From Gp1-AA133 sp963850425 (GTDB lineage Bacteria > Acidobacteriota > Terriglobia > Terriglobales > Acidobacteriaceae), in assembly GCA_963850425.1 (NCBI GenBank), contig CAWKLF010000004.1:1-64000 (forward strand): a DNA stretch of 64,000 bases, given 5' to 3'. A program made the position numbers and the translations under genes. Under the pieces are notes generated by a model that did no database searches, was not told the origin of the DNA, and saw nothing but the letters and a program-made list of their open reading frames with translations. Shown in pieces: positions 15,715-24,664 of this stretch (its first letter is position 1; each line of letters opens with the position of its first letter).

Positions 15715-16881
15715 CTACACCGCCTGCCCCGCGCAGAAGCCTGACGCCCACGCCCACTGAAAGTTGAACCCTCCCAGTTGCCCGGTGATATCCACCACCT
15801 CGCCGACAAAATAAAGGCCCGGCACGCGGCGACATTCCATGGTTTTGGCGGAAAGCTCGTCTGTGTCAACGCCGCCAGCGGTTACTTCGGCTTTCTCGTA
15901 TCCCTCGGTGCCGCTGGCAAGAATGTGCCAGCAATGAGCGTTGCGCTCCAGCTCCGACAACGAGTGGTTCGTCCAGTCCTTAGGGACATGTTTTTCGACC
16001 CAACGATCTGCCAGACGCTGAGGCAGAACCCCGCGCAAGGCAGTCTTCGCAGCCGCGAGGTCACGGCGCGCGTTGGGACTTCGCATCGGCGCGGACCATT
16101 CCTGGTCAGGCGCCAGGTCAATAGCGATTCCCTGCCCCTTCCGCCAGTACGAAGAGATTTGCAGGATGGCCGGGCCGCTCAGGCCTTTGTGTGTGATCAA
16201 CATCTTGTCGCGGAATTGCTGCGAGTCGCAGGAGACTTCGACCTCGGCGGAAACTCCCGCTAAGTCGCTGTAATTCGCGCGATCCTCCGCATTGAAGAGC
16301 AGCGGCACCAGGGCAGGACGGCACGGCTGCACATGGACGCCGAACTGCCGTGCCAGTTCATAGCCGAAGGACGTGGCGCCGATCTTCGGGATCGATAAGC
16401 CGCCTGTGGCCACGACGAGGGCGGGAGCGCGGTATTCTTCGTCGCCAGCTACGATCGTAAAGGCCTCTCCTCGACGTACGTCTCGCACGATGGCTTTTAC
16501 GACTACCCGCACGCCAGCCCGGCGGCACTCTTCCTCAAGCATCGCAACAATTTCGCGCGCCGATCCGTCGCAGAATAATTGGCCCTGATGCTTCTCGTGA
16601 TAGGAAATGCTGTGTTTCTCCACCAGCGCGATGAAGTCGGCAGGCGTATAGCGGGCCAGCACGGACTTGCAGAAATGGGGATTGGTGGAGATGAAATTTT
16701 CCGGGCCGCAATGGAGGTTGGTGAAATTGCAGCGGCCTCCGCCTGAGATCAGGATTTTCTTACCAACCCGTTCGGCGCGTTCCAGCACAAGCACGCGGCA
16801 CCCGCGCTTGCCGGCTTCGATGGCGCACATCAGACCGGCCGCGCCGGCGCCCAAGACGATTGCATCGAATTTCTCGGTCAT
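15715..16881 (-). CDS. HI0933/BaiN-type FAD-dependent oxidoreductase
   Basis: The 388-aa flavoprotein starts with a Rossmann dinucleotide-binding motif (AIVLGAGAAGLMCAIEAGKR) and the family-specific block KKILISGGGRCNFTNLH. The second FAD-contacting segment is VVATGGLSIPKIGATSFGY, and the C-terminal signature is GLYFVGEVVDITGQLGGFNFQWAWASG. Members of this family are flavin-dependent enzymes of mostly unknown substrate; some act on bile-acid-type enones. The length and ends are complete. It is 245 bp upstream of the MsbA-type exporter on the same strand, with a dispersed repeat in the gap, so it is probably a separate unit. Confidence 0.88.
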   Translation of the reverse strand: MTEKFDAIVLGAGAAGLMCAIEAGKRGCRVLVLERAERVGKKILISGGGRCNFTNLHCGPENFISTNPHFCKSVLARYTPADFIALVEKHSISYHEKHQGQLFCDGSAREIVAMLEEECRRAGVRVVVKAIVRDVRRGEAFTIVAGDEEYRAPALVVATGGLSIPKIGATSFGYELARQFGVHVQPCRPALVPLLFNAEDRANYSDLAGVSAEVEVSCDSQQFRDKMLITHKGLSGPAILQISSYWRKGQGIAIDLAPDQEWSAPMRSPNARRDLAAAKTALRGVLPQRLADRWVEKHVPKDWTNHSLSELERNAHCWHILASGTEGYEKAEVTAGGVDTDELSAKTMECRRVPGLYFVGEVVDITGQLGGFNFQWAWASGFCAGQAV

Positions 16882-17047
16882 GGATCCGGATCGCGCTGGT
16901 GGCTGTCGCTATCACCGAATGCTAGCGGAAGTGGCCCGGCTTGTCTCTACGATCCATCGTTGAAGTATTTTTCACCACAGAGACACGGAAGCACAGAGAA
17001 ACAATCAGGCTGACTGTTTCCAAGGAGGAATTGGGCCGGCCGACTCC

Positions 17048-17077
17048 AAAAAAACAGGCCAGCGGTTAGCTGGCCTG
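17048..17077 (-). terminator. Rho-independent terminator
   Basis: On the minus strand a perfect 9-bp stem, CAGGCCAGC with GCTGGCCTG, has a five-base loop and is followed by seven T. It lies 24 bp past the stop of the 17101-17511 gene. Confidence 0.88.
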
Positions 17078-17100
17078 GAGAGAAAGTCAAGAATGAGGTG

Positions 17101-17511
17101 TTATTGGGGCTGCGAGCTGTCCTTCTTCATGGAGCCCTTGTCGCCCTTTAGCATTTTCACGGAGCTGACCTGGATCTGGTTGGTGGCCGAGTCCGAGCTG
17201 CCCTTCAGTTCAACGTGATGGCCTTCATGACCCTTCACGGCGTCGGGGTTGGCGATTGTCCAGCTCTTGCCGTCATCGCCCACCAAGGTCTTGCCGTCCT
17301 GGCTGACTGTGCCCTTCACGTTGCCCGATTTGCCGCTCTGACCCATGGTGTCATTTCCCTGCGCGCCAGTCTGGCTGGAAGGGGCGCCGGTCTGGGCTGA
17401 GCCGGGCTGCTGGGTCGATTGGCTGCCTGCTGGAGCTGCGGGATCTTGCGCCAAGGCAATGACCGGCAACGCCAGGATTAGAACGATGGTAAGACCTAAC
17501 AATTTCTTCAT
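17101..17511 (-). CDS. Secreted low-complexity hypothetical protein
   Basis: The 136-aa product begins with a clear signal peptide (MKKLLGLTIVLILALPVIA, cut after ALAQ). A Gln/Ser/Gly/Ala-rich linker follows, then a small C-terminal domain with GTVSQDGKTLVGDDGKSWTI and GHHVELKGSSDS. This resembles small OB-like or copper-tolerance-like modules seen in acidobacterial exported proteins, but I cannot name the family. The start at 17511 has GGAGG eight bases upstream; a longer in-frame extension to 17751 overlaps the CsbD gene and is rejected. It is followed by a strong terminator. It lies downstream of a CsbD stress protein, so a stress-related envelope role is possible but unproven. Confidence 0.75.
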   Translation of the reverse strand: MKKLLGLTIVLILALPVIALAQDPAAPAGSQSTQQPGSAQTGAPSSQTGAQGNDTMGQSGKSGNVKGTVSQDGKTLVGDDGKSWTIANPDAVKGHEGHHVELKGSSDSATNQIQVSSVKMLKGDKGSMKKDSSQPQ

Positions 17512-17575
17512 ACGGTATTTCCTCCGAGTCGATGTTTTTTGATTTGACTTCGTGGCCCGCGATATTGAAACCGTG

Positions 17576-17827
17576 TTAACCGGCCTTGCGCCGGAGTTCT
17601 TTTTCGCGTTCTTCTTGGGAGACTTCAGCTCCAGAGGGCGGATTCCAGCTTGCGATCTGGCTCTCGGCTTCTTCCTTGGCGATTCCATATCGCTCTTGGA
17701 TCTTGCCGACCAGCTTTTCCCGCTCTCCGCCAATGACGTCAAGATCGTCATCGGTGAGCTTGCCCCACTGCTTGCGGACAGAGCCCTTCATTTGCGTCCA
17801 CTGCCCTTTCGCCTGATCCCAATTCAT
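17576..17827 (-). CDS. CsbD family stress protein
   Basis: The 83-aa protein begins MNWDQAKGQWTQMKGSVRKQ and has the family pattern W-x4-G-x-W, then DDDLDVIGGEREKLVGKIQE and a C-terminal stretch rich in charged residues. CsbD-like proteins are small, helical and induced by general stress; their molecular function is unknown. The start at 17827 has AGGAGG eight bases upstream. An upstream in-frame extension to 17980 lacks a better ribosome-binding site. The neighbour downstream on the same strand is a small secreted protein 64 bp away, so the two may be co-transcribed and end at the 17048-17077 terminator. Confidence 0.9.
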   Translation of the reverse strand: MNWDQAKGQWTQMKGSVRKQWGKLTDDDLDVIGGEREKLVGKIQERYGIAKEEAESQIASWNPPSGAEVSQEEREKELRRKAG

Positions 17828-18049
17828 CGGCACTGCCTCCTGAAATATCAATTCAAAGGGCGCGCAAGCATGTTCTAAAACTTTGATTCGCTTCCCTGAA
17901 ATTACGCCTGCTGTACTGTGGGGCGTCTCCGGTAGATTCTGTAGATCGCGGAACAAGAACCTTAGGGAAGTTTCAGGCAATTAAAGGAAGGGCCGTGGAA
18001 TGAGCAGCCTACGAACTAAGGGTCCGTGTGGATACAGTGGCAGGGCTCG

Positions 18050-19894
18050 TTAGCGGGTGGGTTTACGAGCAGGTTCGAGTTGGGTCGCGCGAAAGATTCC
18101 CGCACCCTCTTTTACATAAATGAGCTGGTTGGCCTTGATGTCTTTGATCGATTCAATCTGTCCGCTCGGCCAGCGAATCTCCAGCAAATCGACTTTTTCT
18201 GACTTTCCAATCCCAAAGTGCACGCGCAGATCGTTCTGAGAGAAATAACCGCCCCCGCTCCGCACCTCGTCAATCTGTTCGTGGGGTTTGCTCTCGCCGG
18301 GAACTTTCGTGACGCACTTCAGTCGTGCTCCGATGCCGCTGCGGTTGGATTTCGTCCCGATGGTGCGAACCTTAATCCAGTTATTGGCAGTGCGAAGATC
18401 GCAGCGCAAAAGCTGGGGATATCCGTTCACCGTGTTGACAACCACGTCCAGATCACCGTCATTGTCGAAGTCGCCGAAAGCGCAACCGCGCGCGGCGACC
18501 GGATCGGAGATGCCGTCTGCCGCGTTCAGCGAAACATCCTCGAAGCGCCCGTTGCGCAGGTTGCGGTACAGCAACTTGCGCTGGGCATATCCTGCTTCTG
18601 TCTTTAACTGCTCGACCTCGGGATAGACGTGCCCGTTGCAGATCAGGAGGTCGGCCCATCCATCGTTATCCATGTCGAAAAATCCGCAGCCCCAGCCTAG
18701 GTACTGGGTGTGCAGGCCGAGCCCGGCGGTGAAAGTTGTGTCCTCGAAATTCGCGCCACCCTGGTTGTGATACAGGGATGGAGTGTCGCCCGCGAAATTT
18801 GTTTTCACGATGTCGAGATTGCCGTCGAGATCGTAGTCCGCGGCCGAGACTCCCATGCCGGCCTGCGGCTTCCCGTCGGGACTAAGCGCGCAACCCGACT
18901 CTAAGGCGATGTCGACAAACTTCCCGTCTTTCTTGTTCTGGTAAAGCGCGCTGGCCGTGGAGTCATTGGCCACGTAGATGTCGGGCCAGCCATCATTGTC
19001 AAAGTCCGCCGTGAGAACGCCGAGTCCATAAGTTCCGTTCGCGGAGAAAATCCCCGCGGCTTCGGAAACATCTTTGAACGTTCCGTCACCGTTGTTGTGA
19101 TAGAGGATGTTCTTTCCGCCCTTCAAGCCGGGAGGCCCGCAGGCAACCATCACAGCCTTGTAAAGACATGGACCAGACTCCGGAACCGGAGCGGTCGCGA
19201 GATCCATATCAATATAGTTGGCGACGAAGAGGTCCAGCTTGCCGTCGCGGTCGTAGTCGACGAAGGCGCAGCCGGTGTTCCAGCGTTTTCCATTTCCCGC
19301 GACGCCGGCTTTTTCACTGACGTCGGTGAAGGTGCCGTCGCCGTTGTTGTGATAGAGAACGTTTTTGCCGAAGTAGCTGACGAACAGATCTTCGAAGCCG
19401 TCGTTGTCGTAGTCGCCAATGCAGACGCCCTGGCCCCAGCCCGAGCGCGCGACCCCGGCCTTGGCAGTCACGTCGGTGAAAGTTCCGTCGCGATTGTTCT
19501 TGAACAGGTGCGAGGTTGGCTCTTCGCCTTTAGGGAATCCCTCAAGGCGTGATCCGTTCACCAGGAAAATGTCCAGCCAACCATCATTGTCGTAGTCGTA
19601 AAATGCGACGCCGCAGCCGGTGGTCTCGAGCAGATACTTGTTTTTATGTTCTCCGCCGAAGATCGTTTTGGCGTTGAGGCCGGCCTCTTTGGCGACATTG
19701 ATAAAACTCAGGCCCAGGTCAGCGGCGGCTTTCTTGTCGGCTGGCGGGCCAGCTGCAGTCTGGGCCAAATGTCCCCGTGGCCAAGCCATGGCCAGAACAT
19801 TTTCAAGCGACAGGACCAGCGCGGATCGGCTCAGGGACCGCAGAAACGAACGTCGGGAGGGTCGCAAATCGCTGGTACCTTCCTGGATGGGCAC
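18050..19894 (-). CDS. CRTAC1-like protein: FG-GAP repeats plus ASPIC/UnbV domain
   Basis: The 614-aa exported protein has a twin-arginine-type signal (PSRRSFLRSLSRSALVLSL). From about residue 90 it has repeated FG-GAP/VCBS beta-propeller blades with calcium-binding DxDxDGxxD loops (for example FYDYDNDGWLDIFLVN, GDYDNDGFEDLFVSY, VDYDRDGKLDLFVAN). It ends with the ASPIC/UnbV domain (NNWIKVRTIGTKSNRSGIGA, then IRWPSGQIESI). These proteins are common and multicopy in Acidobacteriota; they are assumed to bind ligands or carbohydrate outside the cell, with no defined activity. A paralogue lies at 35621-37412. The gene is divergent from the glycosidase group, with about 100 bp between starts. Confidence 0.9.
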   Translation of the reverse strand: MPIQEGTSDLRPSRRSFLRSLSRSALVLSLENVLAMAWPRGHLAQTAAGPPADKKAAADLGLSFINVAKEAGLNAKTIFGGEHKNKYLLETTGCGVAFYDYDNDGWLDIFLVNGSRLEGFPKGEEPTSHLFKNNRDGTFTDVTAKAGVARSGWGQGVCIGDYDNDGFEDLFVSYFGKNVLYHNNGDGTFTDVSEKAGVAGNGKRWNTGCAFVDYDRDGKLDLFVANYIDMDLATAPVPESGPCLYKAVMVACGPPGLKGGKNILYHNNGDGTFKDVSEAAGIFSANGTYGLGVLTADFDNDGWPDIYVANDSTASALYQNKKDGKFVDIALESGCALSPDGKPQAGMGVSAADYDLDGNLDIVKTNFAGDTPSLYHNQGGANFEDTTFTAGLGLHTQYLGWGCGFFDMDNDGWADLLICNGHVYPEVEQLKTEAGYAQRKLLYRNLRNGRFEDVSLNAADGISDPVAARGCAFGDFDNDGDLDVVVNTVNGYPQLLRCDLRTANNWIKVRTIGTKSNRSGIGARLKCVTKVPGESKPHEQIDEVRSGGGYFSQNDLRVHFGIGKSEKVDLLEIRWPSGQIESIKDIKANQLIYVKEGAGIFRATQLEPARKPTR

Positions 19895-19995
19895 GTGCTA
19901 GAATTCGCTCCTACTTTATTGAGATGCGCGCGGCCTTTGCAAGTTGGACGGCGCAACTCGGCTCAAGAGCTGCACGCGGTTGCTGTTCGCTAACG

Positions 19996-22632
19996 ATGCC
20001 ATTGCCCCCGCACCGCCGCTTTTCCTGCGATTTTTCCGGACTCAAAAAAGCTCTCGGTCTTGCGGCCTTATCTTTCGCTCTGACGGCCTTATTCGGTAGC
20101 CCGCCTTTAGCCTTCGCACAGGACCGCGCCCTCGAGCTTTCGCGCGCCGACCGTCCCTGGGAGTTCCTGACCGCCGTCGGCACGCGCGCTGGACTATTCG
20201 GGGACGAATCCGGACGCATGGAGGCGTGGGTGTATCCACTGAAACTCTTCCGCAATTTCCATGTGGAATTTGAGGTAGGTGGAAGAATCTTGCCGGCGGA
20301 AGCGCTTGCCCGCACGGTAACCGTCAAGCCGGAGTCTTGCACGATTCTTTATGCGGGCGACACGTTCTCGGTGAAGGAGACTTTCTTTGTTCCGGTGCAG
20401 GAACCGGGCGCCGTGATCACGTTTGAGATCGCGACTGAAAATCCTCTGAACATCCGCGTCGCCTTTACCCGCGACTTCCAACTGGAATGGCCCGCCGGAC
20501 TGGGCGCGACGTATGCCAACTGGGACCTGACGCATCACGCTTTCACCTTCGGGGAAGAACAAAAGAAATACGCGGCGTTTGTCGGATCACCCACCGCGAC
20601 CAACGAGCATCTCGAGTATCAGGACAACTACTCGTCCTCGAACGAAGACTCGTTTGATCTGGGCGTAACCAGCCGCAAGTCCGAGAGCCGGGTAGTCTTG
20701 CTGTCGGCCTCGGTGCACGGCGCCGATGAGGCCCAAAAGACTTATGAGCAATTGTCGACCAGCCACGCGCAGTTGCTGGTCGAATCGGCCGCGTATTACC
20801 GCTCCTATCTGGCGCGCACGGTAAGCGTGGAAGTGCCGGACCCTCAGCTGCAGCAGGCCTATGACTGGTCGCGCATCAGTGTGCTGCAGGGCTTCGTCAA
20901 CAACCCGTTCCTGGGGACGGGAATGATCGCCGGGTATCGCACATCAGGCACCAGCCAGCGCCCGGGATTCGCGTGGTTCTTCGGGCGCGACTCCATGTGG
21001 ACCGCCCTGGCCCTCGATGCGGAAGGTGATTTCACCACCACGCGTACGGCACTTGAGTTCCTGAGCAAGTTTCAGCGCGATGACGGCAAGATTCCGCACG
21101 AGATTGCGCAGACCGCAAGCCTGGTCGACTGGTTCAAGGGTTACCCCTACGGGTACGCTTCCGCCGATGCCACACCACTCTACGTCATCGCGATGAACGA
21201 CTACGCCACCGAGAGCGGCGACCTGGAGTTTGTGCGCGGCAAGTGGGACAGCCTCTGGAAGGCTTACCAGTTTCTGCATTCCACTTACGATGCGCAGGGG
21301 CTCCCGCAAAATTTCGGGATCGGTCACGGCTGGGTGGAAGGCGGGCCTCTACTTCCGGTGCGAGGCGAACTTTACCAGAGTGGCGTGACAGCGGCGGCCT
21401 TGCACAGTCTTTCGAACATCGCGCACCTGCTCGGCAAAGACGACGAGGCGCCCAAGCTTTCGCAGGAGTCCGCGGGACTGGAAAAGCTGATCAACCAGAT
21501 TTTCTGGCTCGCCGACAAAAAGCGTTACGCGTTCGCGGTGGATCAGTCCGGCAAGCCGGTCGATGAACCCAGCGTGCTGGCCACAGTCCCGATGTGGTTT
21601 GGCCTGTTACGTGAAGATCAGGCGCAACCGATGATCACCGAACTGGCTGGGCCAGAACATCAGGCCGACTGGGGCATGCGCATCATCGCTTCAACAGCGT
21701 CGCGCTATAGCGGCGGCGGATATCATTACGGTTCGGTGTGGCCACTGTTCACCGGATGGGCCTCGGTCGGCGAATACCAGTATCATCGCGCTTTGCCGGC
21801 CTACGCGAACCTGCGCGCGAATGCCCTGCTCGCCCTCGACGGCTCGCTCGGGCACGTGACCGAGGTCCTGTCGGGAGATCAGTACCAGCCACTCTCCACG
21901 AGTTCTCCGCACCAGATCTGGTCCGCGGCCATGGTCATCAGTCCGCTGCTGCGCGGGATGTTCGGGTTGTCAATCGACGCGGGAGCGCATCTGCTTACAT
22001 TCGCGCCGCATGTTCCGGCAGACTGGGCAAACTTCGCTGTGACGAATATTCACGTCGGAGGGTGTACCGTCGACCTTCGTTATCACCGCACCGAAGAAAC
22101 GATCACGTTGGATGCGGATCGCAGCGGCACGGGCGATTGCTCGCTGGAATTTTCTCCTTCGCTCAGTCCCGCGGCTGAAGTCATCGCGGTGGAAATGAGC
22201 GGCCACCTGGTCGCGAACCGTGTCACCAGGAGCGGGGCGGACCAGCATTTGAAGGTAAAGTTTCCGCTCGCTCGCGGCTCCAACAAGCTGCACATCACCG
22301 TGCTCAACGACTTCGGAGTGAGCGTTCCGACTTCCCTGCCTGCGCTGGGCGCGAAAAGCCGCGGCCTGCGTGTCCTTTTCGAAACCTGGAATGCTTCTCA
22401 CGACCGGATGGAAATGGAAGTGGCTGGCGTCAAGGGCGGCGCCTATGAACTTGGCCTCTGGAGCGCGGGACAACTCAGCTCGGTGGACGGGGCCGAGTGG
22501 GTCAAAGGCAGTGCTGGACGCGGCCAGCTTCGAGTTCATCTTCCCGCGGGAGAAGCCGACGATTACACCCGCGCCAAAATTGTGTTTCATTTCAGTGCCA
22601 AAAGCTCAATGGAACATCCCAAAACGAATTAA
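19996..22632 (+). CDS. Secreted six-hairpin glycosidase (debranching-type)
   Basis: The 878-aa protein starts at ATG 19996 (MPLPPHRRFSCDFSGLKKAL) with a signal peptide ending near PPLAFAQ; the longer frame upstream overlaps the divergent gene and is rejected. The N-terminal half is a beta-sandwich-like region. From about residue 280 there is an alpha/alpha six-barrel with GFAWFFGRDSMWTALALDA, QRDDGKIPHEIAQTA and HYGSVWPLFTGWASVGEYQY, similar to amylo-alpha-1,6-glucosidases and GH15/GH63-like enzymes. A probable C-terminal beta-domain ends near residue 870. The substrate is most likely an alpha-glucan. It leads a co-directional group with a GH13 alpha-glucosidase and a GH37 trehalase, suggesting extracellular breakdown of starch, glycogen or trehalose-type sugars. 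Confidence 0.8.
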   Translation: MPLPPHRRFSCDFSGLKKALGLAALSFALTALFGSPPLAFAQDRALELSRADRPWEFLTAVGTRAGLFGDESGRMEAWVYPLKLFRNFHVEFEVGGRILPAEALARTVTVKPESCTILYAGDTFSVKETFFVPVQEPGAVITFEIATENPLNIRVAFTRDFQLEWPAGLGATYANWDLTHHAFTFGEEQKKYAAFVGSPTATNEHLEYQDNYSSSNEDSFDLGVTSRKSESRVVLLSASVHGADEAQKTYEQLSTSHAQLLVESAAYYRSYLARTVSVEVPDPQLQQAYDWSRISVLQGFVNNPFLGTGMIAGYRTSGTSQRPGFAWFFGRDSMWTALALDAEGDFTTTRTALEFLSKFQRDDGKIPHEIAQTASLVDWFKGYPYGYASADATPLYVIAMNDYATESGDLEFVRGKWDSLWKAYQFLHSTYDAQGLPQNFGIGHGWVEGGPLLPVRGELYQSGVTAAALHSLSNIAHLLGKDDEAPKLSQESAGLEKLINQIFWLADKKRYAFAVDQSGKPVDEPSVLATVPMWFGLLREDQAQPMITELAGPEHQADWGMRIIASTASRYSGGGYHYGSVWPLFTGWASVGEYQYHRALPAYANLRANALLALDGSLGHVTEVLSGDQYQPLSTSSPHQIWSAAMVISPLLRGMFGLSIDAGAHLLTFAPHVPADWANFAVTNIHVGGCTVDLRYHRTEETITLDADRSGTGDCSLEFSPSLSPAAEVIAVEMSGHLVANRVTRSGADQHLKVKFPLARGSNKLHITVLNDFGVSVPTSLPALGAKSRGLRVLFETWNASHDRMEMEVAGVKGGAYELGLWSAGQLSSVDGAEWVKGSAGRGQLRVHLPAGEADDYTRAKIVFHFSAKSSMEHPKTN

Positions 22633-22699
22633 TCAATTCAAGTCGTAGGCAGTCTGCCGACCGGCTGAGGCTGAGGCGGCACTCGCGAGGAGAGACATC

Positions 22700-24385
22700 A
22701 TGCAAAAAATCTTAGCTATGGCAGCTTTGCTGCTGATCGGAATCTTCACTTCCCCATGGGCCGCTGCGCAGAAAAAGTCAGTCGATGCCGAGGGTCATGA
22801 ATGGTGGCAGCACGCGGTGTTCTACGAGATCTACCCGCGCAGTTTCGCCGACAGCAATAACGATGGCATCGGCGACCTCAATGGCATAAAGTCGAAGATG
22901 GGCTATCTGCACGACCTCGGCGTGGACGCCATCTGGATCACGCCCTGTTATCCCTCGCCGCAAGTTGATTTCGGCTACGACGTTGCCGACTACGAAAACA
23001 TCGACCCCATGTACGGTACGCTCGCGGATTTTGATCAACTGGTGGCTGAAGGCAAGAAGCAGAAAGTCCGAATCATCCTCGACTACGTCATCAATCACAC
23101 TTCCGACCAGCACAAGTGGTTCCTCGCTTCAAAGTCATCGAAGACTTCTTCCTACCGCAACTGGTACGTCTGGCACGACCCCAAGCCCGGCAACCAGCCG
23201 CCCAACAATTGGATCTCGGAATTCGGCGGATCGGCCTGGAAGTTCGATCCCGCAACCAACCAGTTCTACTACCACTACTTCTACGCGGAGCAACCGGACT
23301 TGAATTGGAATAATCCGGCCGTGGAAAAAGCGATGTTCGACGTGACCCGCTGGTGGTACAAGCGCGGCGTGTCCGGCTTCCGACTGGACGCCGTCGATAC
23401 GCTGTTCGAAGACCCCGACCTGCGCGACAATCCGGTTCTGCCTGGCACCACGAAGTTCGGCGATCCGAACACCGAACACAAATACAACGGAAAACTCCCC
23501 GGAGTTCACGACGTTCTGCAGAATCTCCGCACCGTCGCTGACGAATCCAATGCCGTTCTGATCGGCGAGACTTGGACCAAGAACATCGATGAACTGAAGC
23601 AGTATTACGGGGGCAAAAATAAAGAACTGCAGATGCCGATGGACTTCATGTTCACACGCGTCGACAAGCTCGATCCCCCCGAGTTCCGCCGCCAGATCGC
23701 CGCCGCCGACTCTTCCGGCGGATGGCCCACCTACGTCATCAGCAATCACGACATCGAGCGATCGTATAACCGCTACGGCGACGGCACGCACAATGACGAC
23801 ATCGCCAAGCTGATGGCCGCGCTCTACCTGACCCTGCGGGGCACGCCCATCATGTATTACGGCGAAGAGATCGGGATGGAGAACAACAATCCCAAGCGCA
23901 AGGAAGATGTGAAAGATCCTGAAGGCCGCACCGGCTGGCCCAAAGAGATCGGCCGCGACGGCGAGCGCACGCCCATGCAATGGAGCGACGCTGCCAACGG
24001 CGGTTTCAGCACGCATGAACCTTGGCTGCCCGTCCCGCCCAGCTCCAAAACTCACAACGTCGCGAGCGAATCCAAGGATCAGAATTCCGTACTGGAGTTC
24101 TATCGGAAGGTGCTGGCTCTCCGCCACGGTAACGCCGTGTTGCTTGAGGGAAATTACACGGCGCTGAATGAAGACGACGCGAACGTGCTCTCCTACCTCC
24201 GAACCTATAAAGGAAAGTCGGTGCTGGTTGCATTGAACATGACGTCGTCGCCACAGAAAGCAACCATCAGACTTCCTGGCAGCGGAAAGAGTCTCCAGAG
24301 CCTGGTAGCCACGCCCCAAGTCAGCAGCACTGGGAGCGATGTTTCCTTGCCTGCCTTCGGCGTCTTGATCGCCGAAGTGCAGTAA
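22700..24385 (+). CDS. Secreted GH13 alpha-glucosidase/alpha-amylase
   Basis: The 561-aa protein has a signal peptide (MQKILAMAALLLIGIF, cut near AAAQ) and a complete GH13 (beta/alpha)8 barrel. Conserved regions are DYVINHTSDQHKWF (region I), GFRLDAVDTLFEDP with the nucleophile Asp (region II), VLIGETW with the acid/base Glu (region III) and YVISNHDIERS (region IV). The QMPMDF and RTPMQWSD segments and the opening YEIYPRSFADSNNDGIGDL fit the oligo-1,6-glucosidase/alpha-glucosidase subgroup rather than an endo-amylase. A short C-terminal beta-domain is present. The start has GAGGAGAG six bases upstream. It is 67 bp downstream of the debranching-type glycosidase and is likely co-transcribed. 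Confidence 0.92.
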   Translation: MQKILAMAALLLIGIFTSPWAAAQKKSVDAEGHEWWQHAVFYEIYPRSFADSNNDGIGDLNGIKSKMGYLHDLGVDAIWITPCYPSPQVDFGYDVADYENIDPMYGTLADFDQLVAEGKKQKVRIILDYVINHTSDQHKWFLASKSSKTSSYRNWYVWHDPKPGNQPPNNWISEFGGSAWKFDPATNQFYYHYFYAEQPDLNWNNPAVEKAMFDVTRWWYKRGVSGFRLDAVDTLFEDPDLRDNPVLPGTTKFGDPNTEHKYNGKLPGVHDVLQNLRTVADESNAVLIGETWTKNIDELKQYYGGKNKELQMPMDFMFTRVDKLDPPEFRRQIAAADSSGGWPTYVISNHDIERSYNRYGDGTHNDDIAKLMAALYLTLRGTPIMYYGEEIGMENNNPKRKEDVKDPEGRTGWPKEIGRDGERTPMQWSDAANGGFSTHEPWLPVPPSSKTHNVASESKDQNSVLEFYRKVLALRHGNAVLLEGNYTALNEDDANVLSYLRTYKGKSVLVALNMTSSPQKATIRLPGSGKSLQSLVATPQVSSTGSDVSLPAFGVLIAEVQ

Positions 24386-24390
24386 ATTCA

Positions 24391-24418
24391 TGTAGCGCGG
24401 GCGCCCCCGCCCGCGGCC
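24391..24418. repeat. GTAGCGCGGGCGCCCCCGCCCGCG repeat
   Basis: A GC-rich motif beginning TGTAGCGCGGGCGCCC with an imperfect palindrome. A near-identical copy in opposite orientation lies at 63446-63471. Nothing else is recognisable in the 24386-24664 gap between the GH13 and trehalase genes. Confidence 0.5.
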
Positions 24419-24664
24419 GTTCTTTTTTCCTTTGACACGGCAGCACAAGCGGGCTAACGCTCCGCAGGCAGATGAGGGCTGCCCCTACGTCGCTGGCGCA
24501 ATCGAAGTCGCGCAGGCCCAGACACTTCGTCTAGGCCGTCGGCCGCAGCTCCGACTCAGTCTTCTTACGCGCCCTCTATGTCCCTATCCCAACCCGCCGG
24601 CTCCATTTTCTCCCGACATTTTCTTTTCGTTAGACGCGGCCCCTGATCTATCCTTCTCTACACT

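Noticed and set aside
15564..15869. 101-codon minus-strand frame beyond the flavoprotein stop
   Set aside because: Overlaps the flavoprotein 3' end in another frame, with no motif.
23135..24448. 437-codon minus-strand frame opposite the GH13 gene
   Set aside because: A shadow of the GH13 coding sequence, which has all catalytic motifs; no independent support.
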